Shown here piece by piece: positions 5,821 through 5,840 of a stretch of 5,840 bases of DNA. The translations under genes and the position numbers were made by a program. The notes beneath the pieces were generated by a model that saw nothing but the letters and a program-made list of their open reading frames with translations, made no database searches and was not told where the DNA came from. Numbering within the stretch: position 1 is the stretch's first letter; every line of letters starts with the position of its first letter. The DNA is from CAYLUN01 sp964386865 (GTDB lineage Bacteria; Verrucomicrobiota; Kiritimatiellia; RFP12; UBA1067): the NCBI GenBank assembly GCA_964386865.1, contig CAYLUN010000184.1, positions 1-5,840 on the forward strand, given 5' to 3'.

Positions 5821-5840
5821 GCGCGGTCGGCGGGGACGCC

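Noticed and set aside
1..5840. CRISPR array, tRNA genes or insertion sequence
   Set aside because: No regularly spaced repeats with unique spacers, no cloverleaf with a T-loop, and no transposase-like reading frame were seen. The only tandem repeats are the short ones at 488-517 and from 5760.

Overview
The window is GC-rich and carries a secreted GH97 glycoside hydrolase, a secreted PHP-fold hydrolase, an exported NIPSNAP protein and a ferritin. The two best-supported minus-strand genes have clear Shine-Dalgarno sites, but two of the plus-strand genes have none. This mix suggests a heterotrophic, polysaccharide-degrading member of the PVC group (Verrucomicrobiota, Kiritimatiellota or Lentisphaerota). 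That placement is an inference from gene content; no phylogenetic marker is present.

Left part, minus strand. Positions 1-368 hold the N-terminal two thirds of a bacterial non-heme ferritin, cut by the window edge. A weak promoter with an operator-like palindrome lies upstream of it. Positions 369-631 hold no convincing protein gene. Positions 632-1444 encode a NIPSNAP-family protein with an export signal (twin-arginine-like, with a plausible lipobox) and a good sigma-70-type promoter at 1484-1512.

Middle part, 1534-2048. No convincing long protein gene is present here, yet the minus strand has a near-consensus promoter (TTGACA, 17-nt spacer, TATACT) at one end. About 480 nt downstream there is a strong intrinsic terminator: an 11-bp stem, then a T-tract. 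Between them lie several compact hairpins and two long-range complementary segments. I read this as a dedicated transcription unit for an unrecognised structured RNA, possibly carrying a 27-codon ORF near its 3' end. It is the most interesting element in the window.

Right part, plus strand. A HAD-family phosphatase (2146-2814) is followed after 21 bp by a secreted PHP-type metal-dependent hydrolase (2836-3726). A secreted GH97 glycosidase (3759-5753) follows 32 bp later. The spacing suggests co-transcription. The last two products would act outside the cytoplasm, the GH97 enzyme on alpha-linked sugars, while the HAD enzyme would be cytoplasmic. The window ends in a tandem, hairpin-forming REP-like repeat (from 5760) that may continue beyond the edge.
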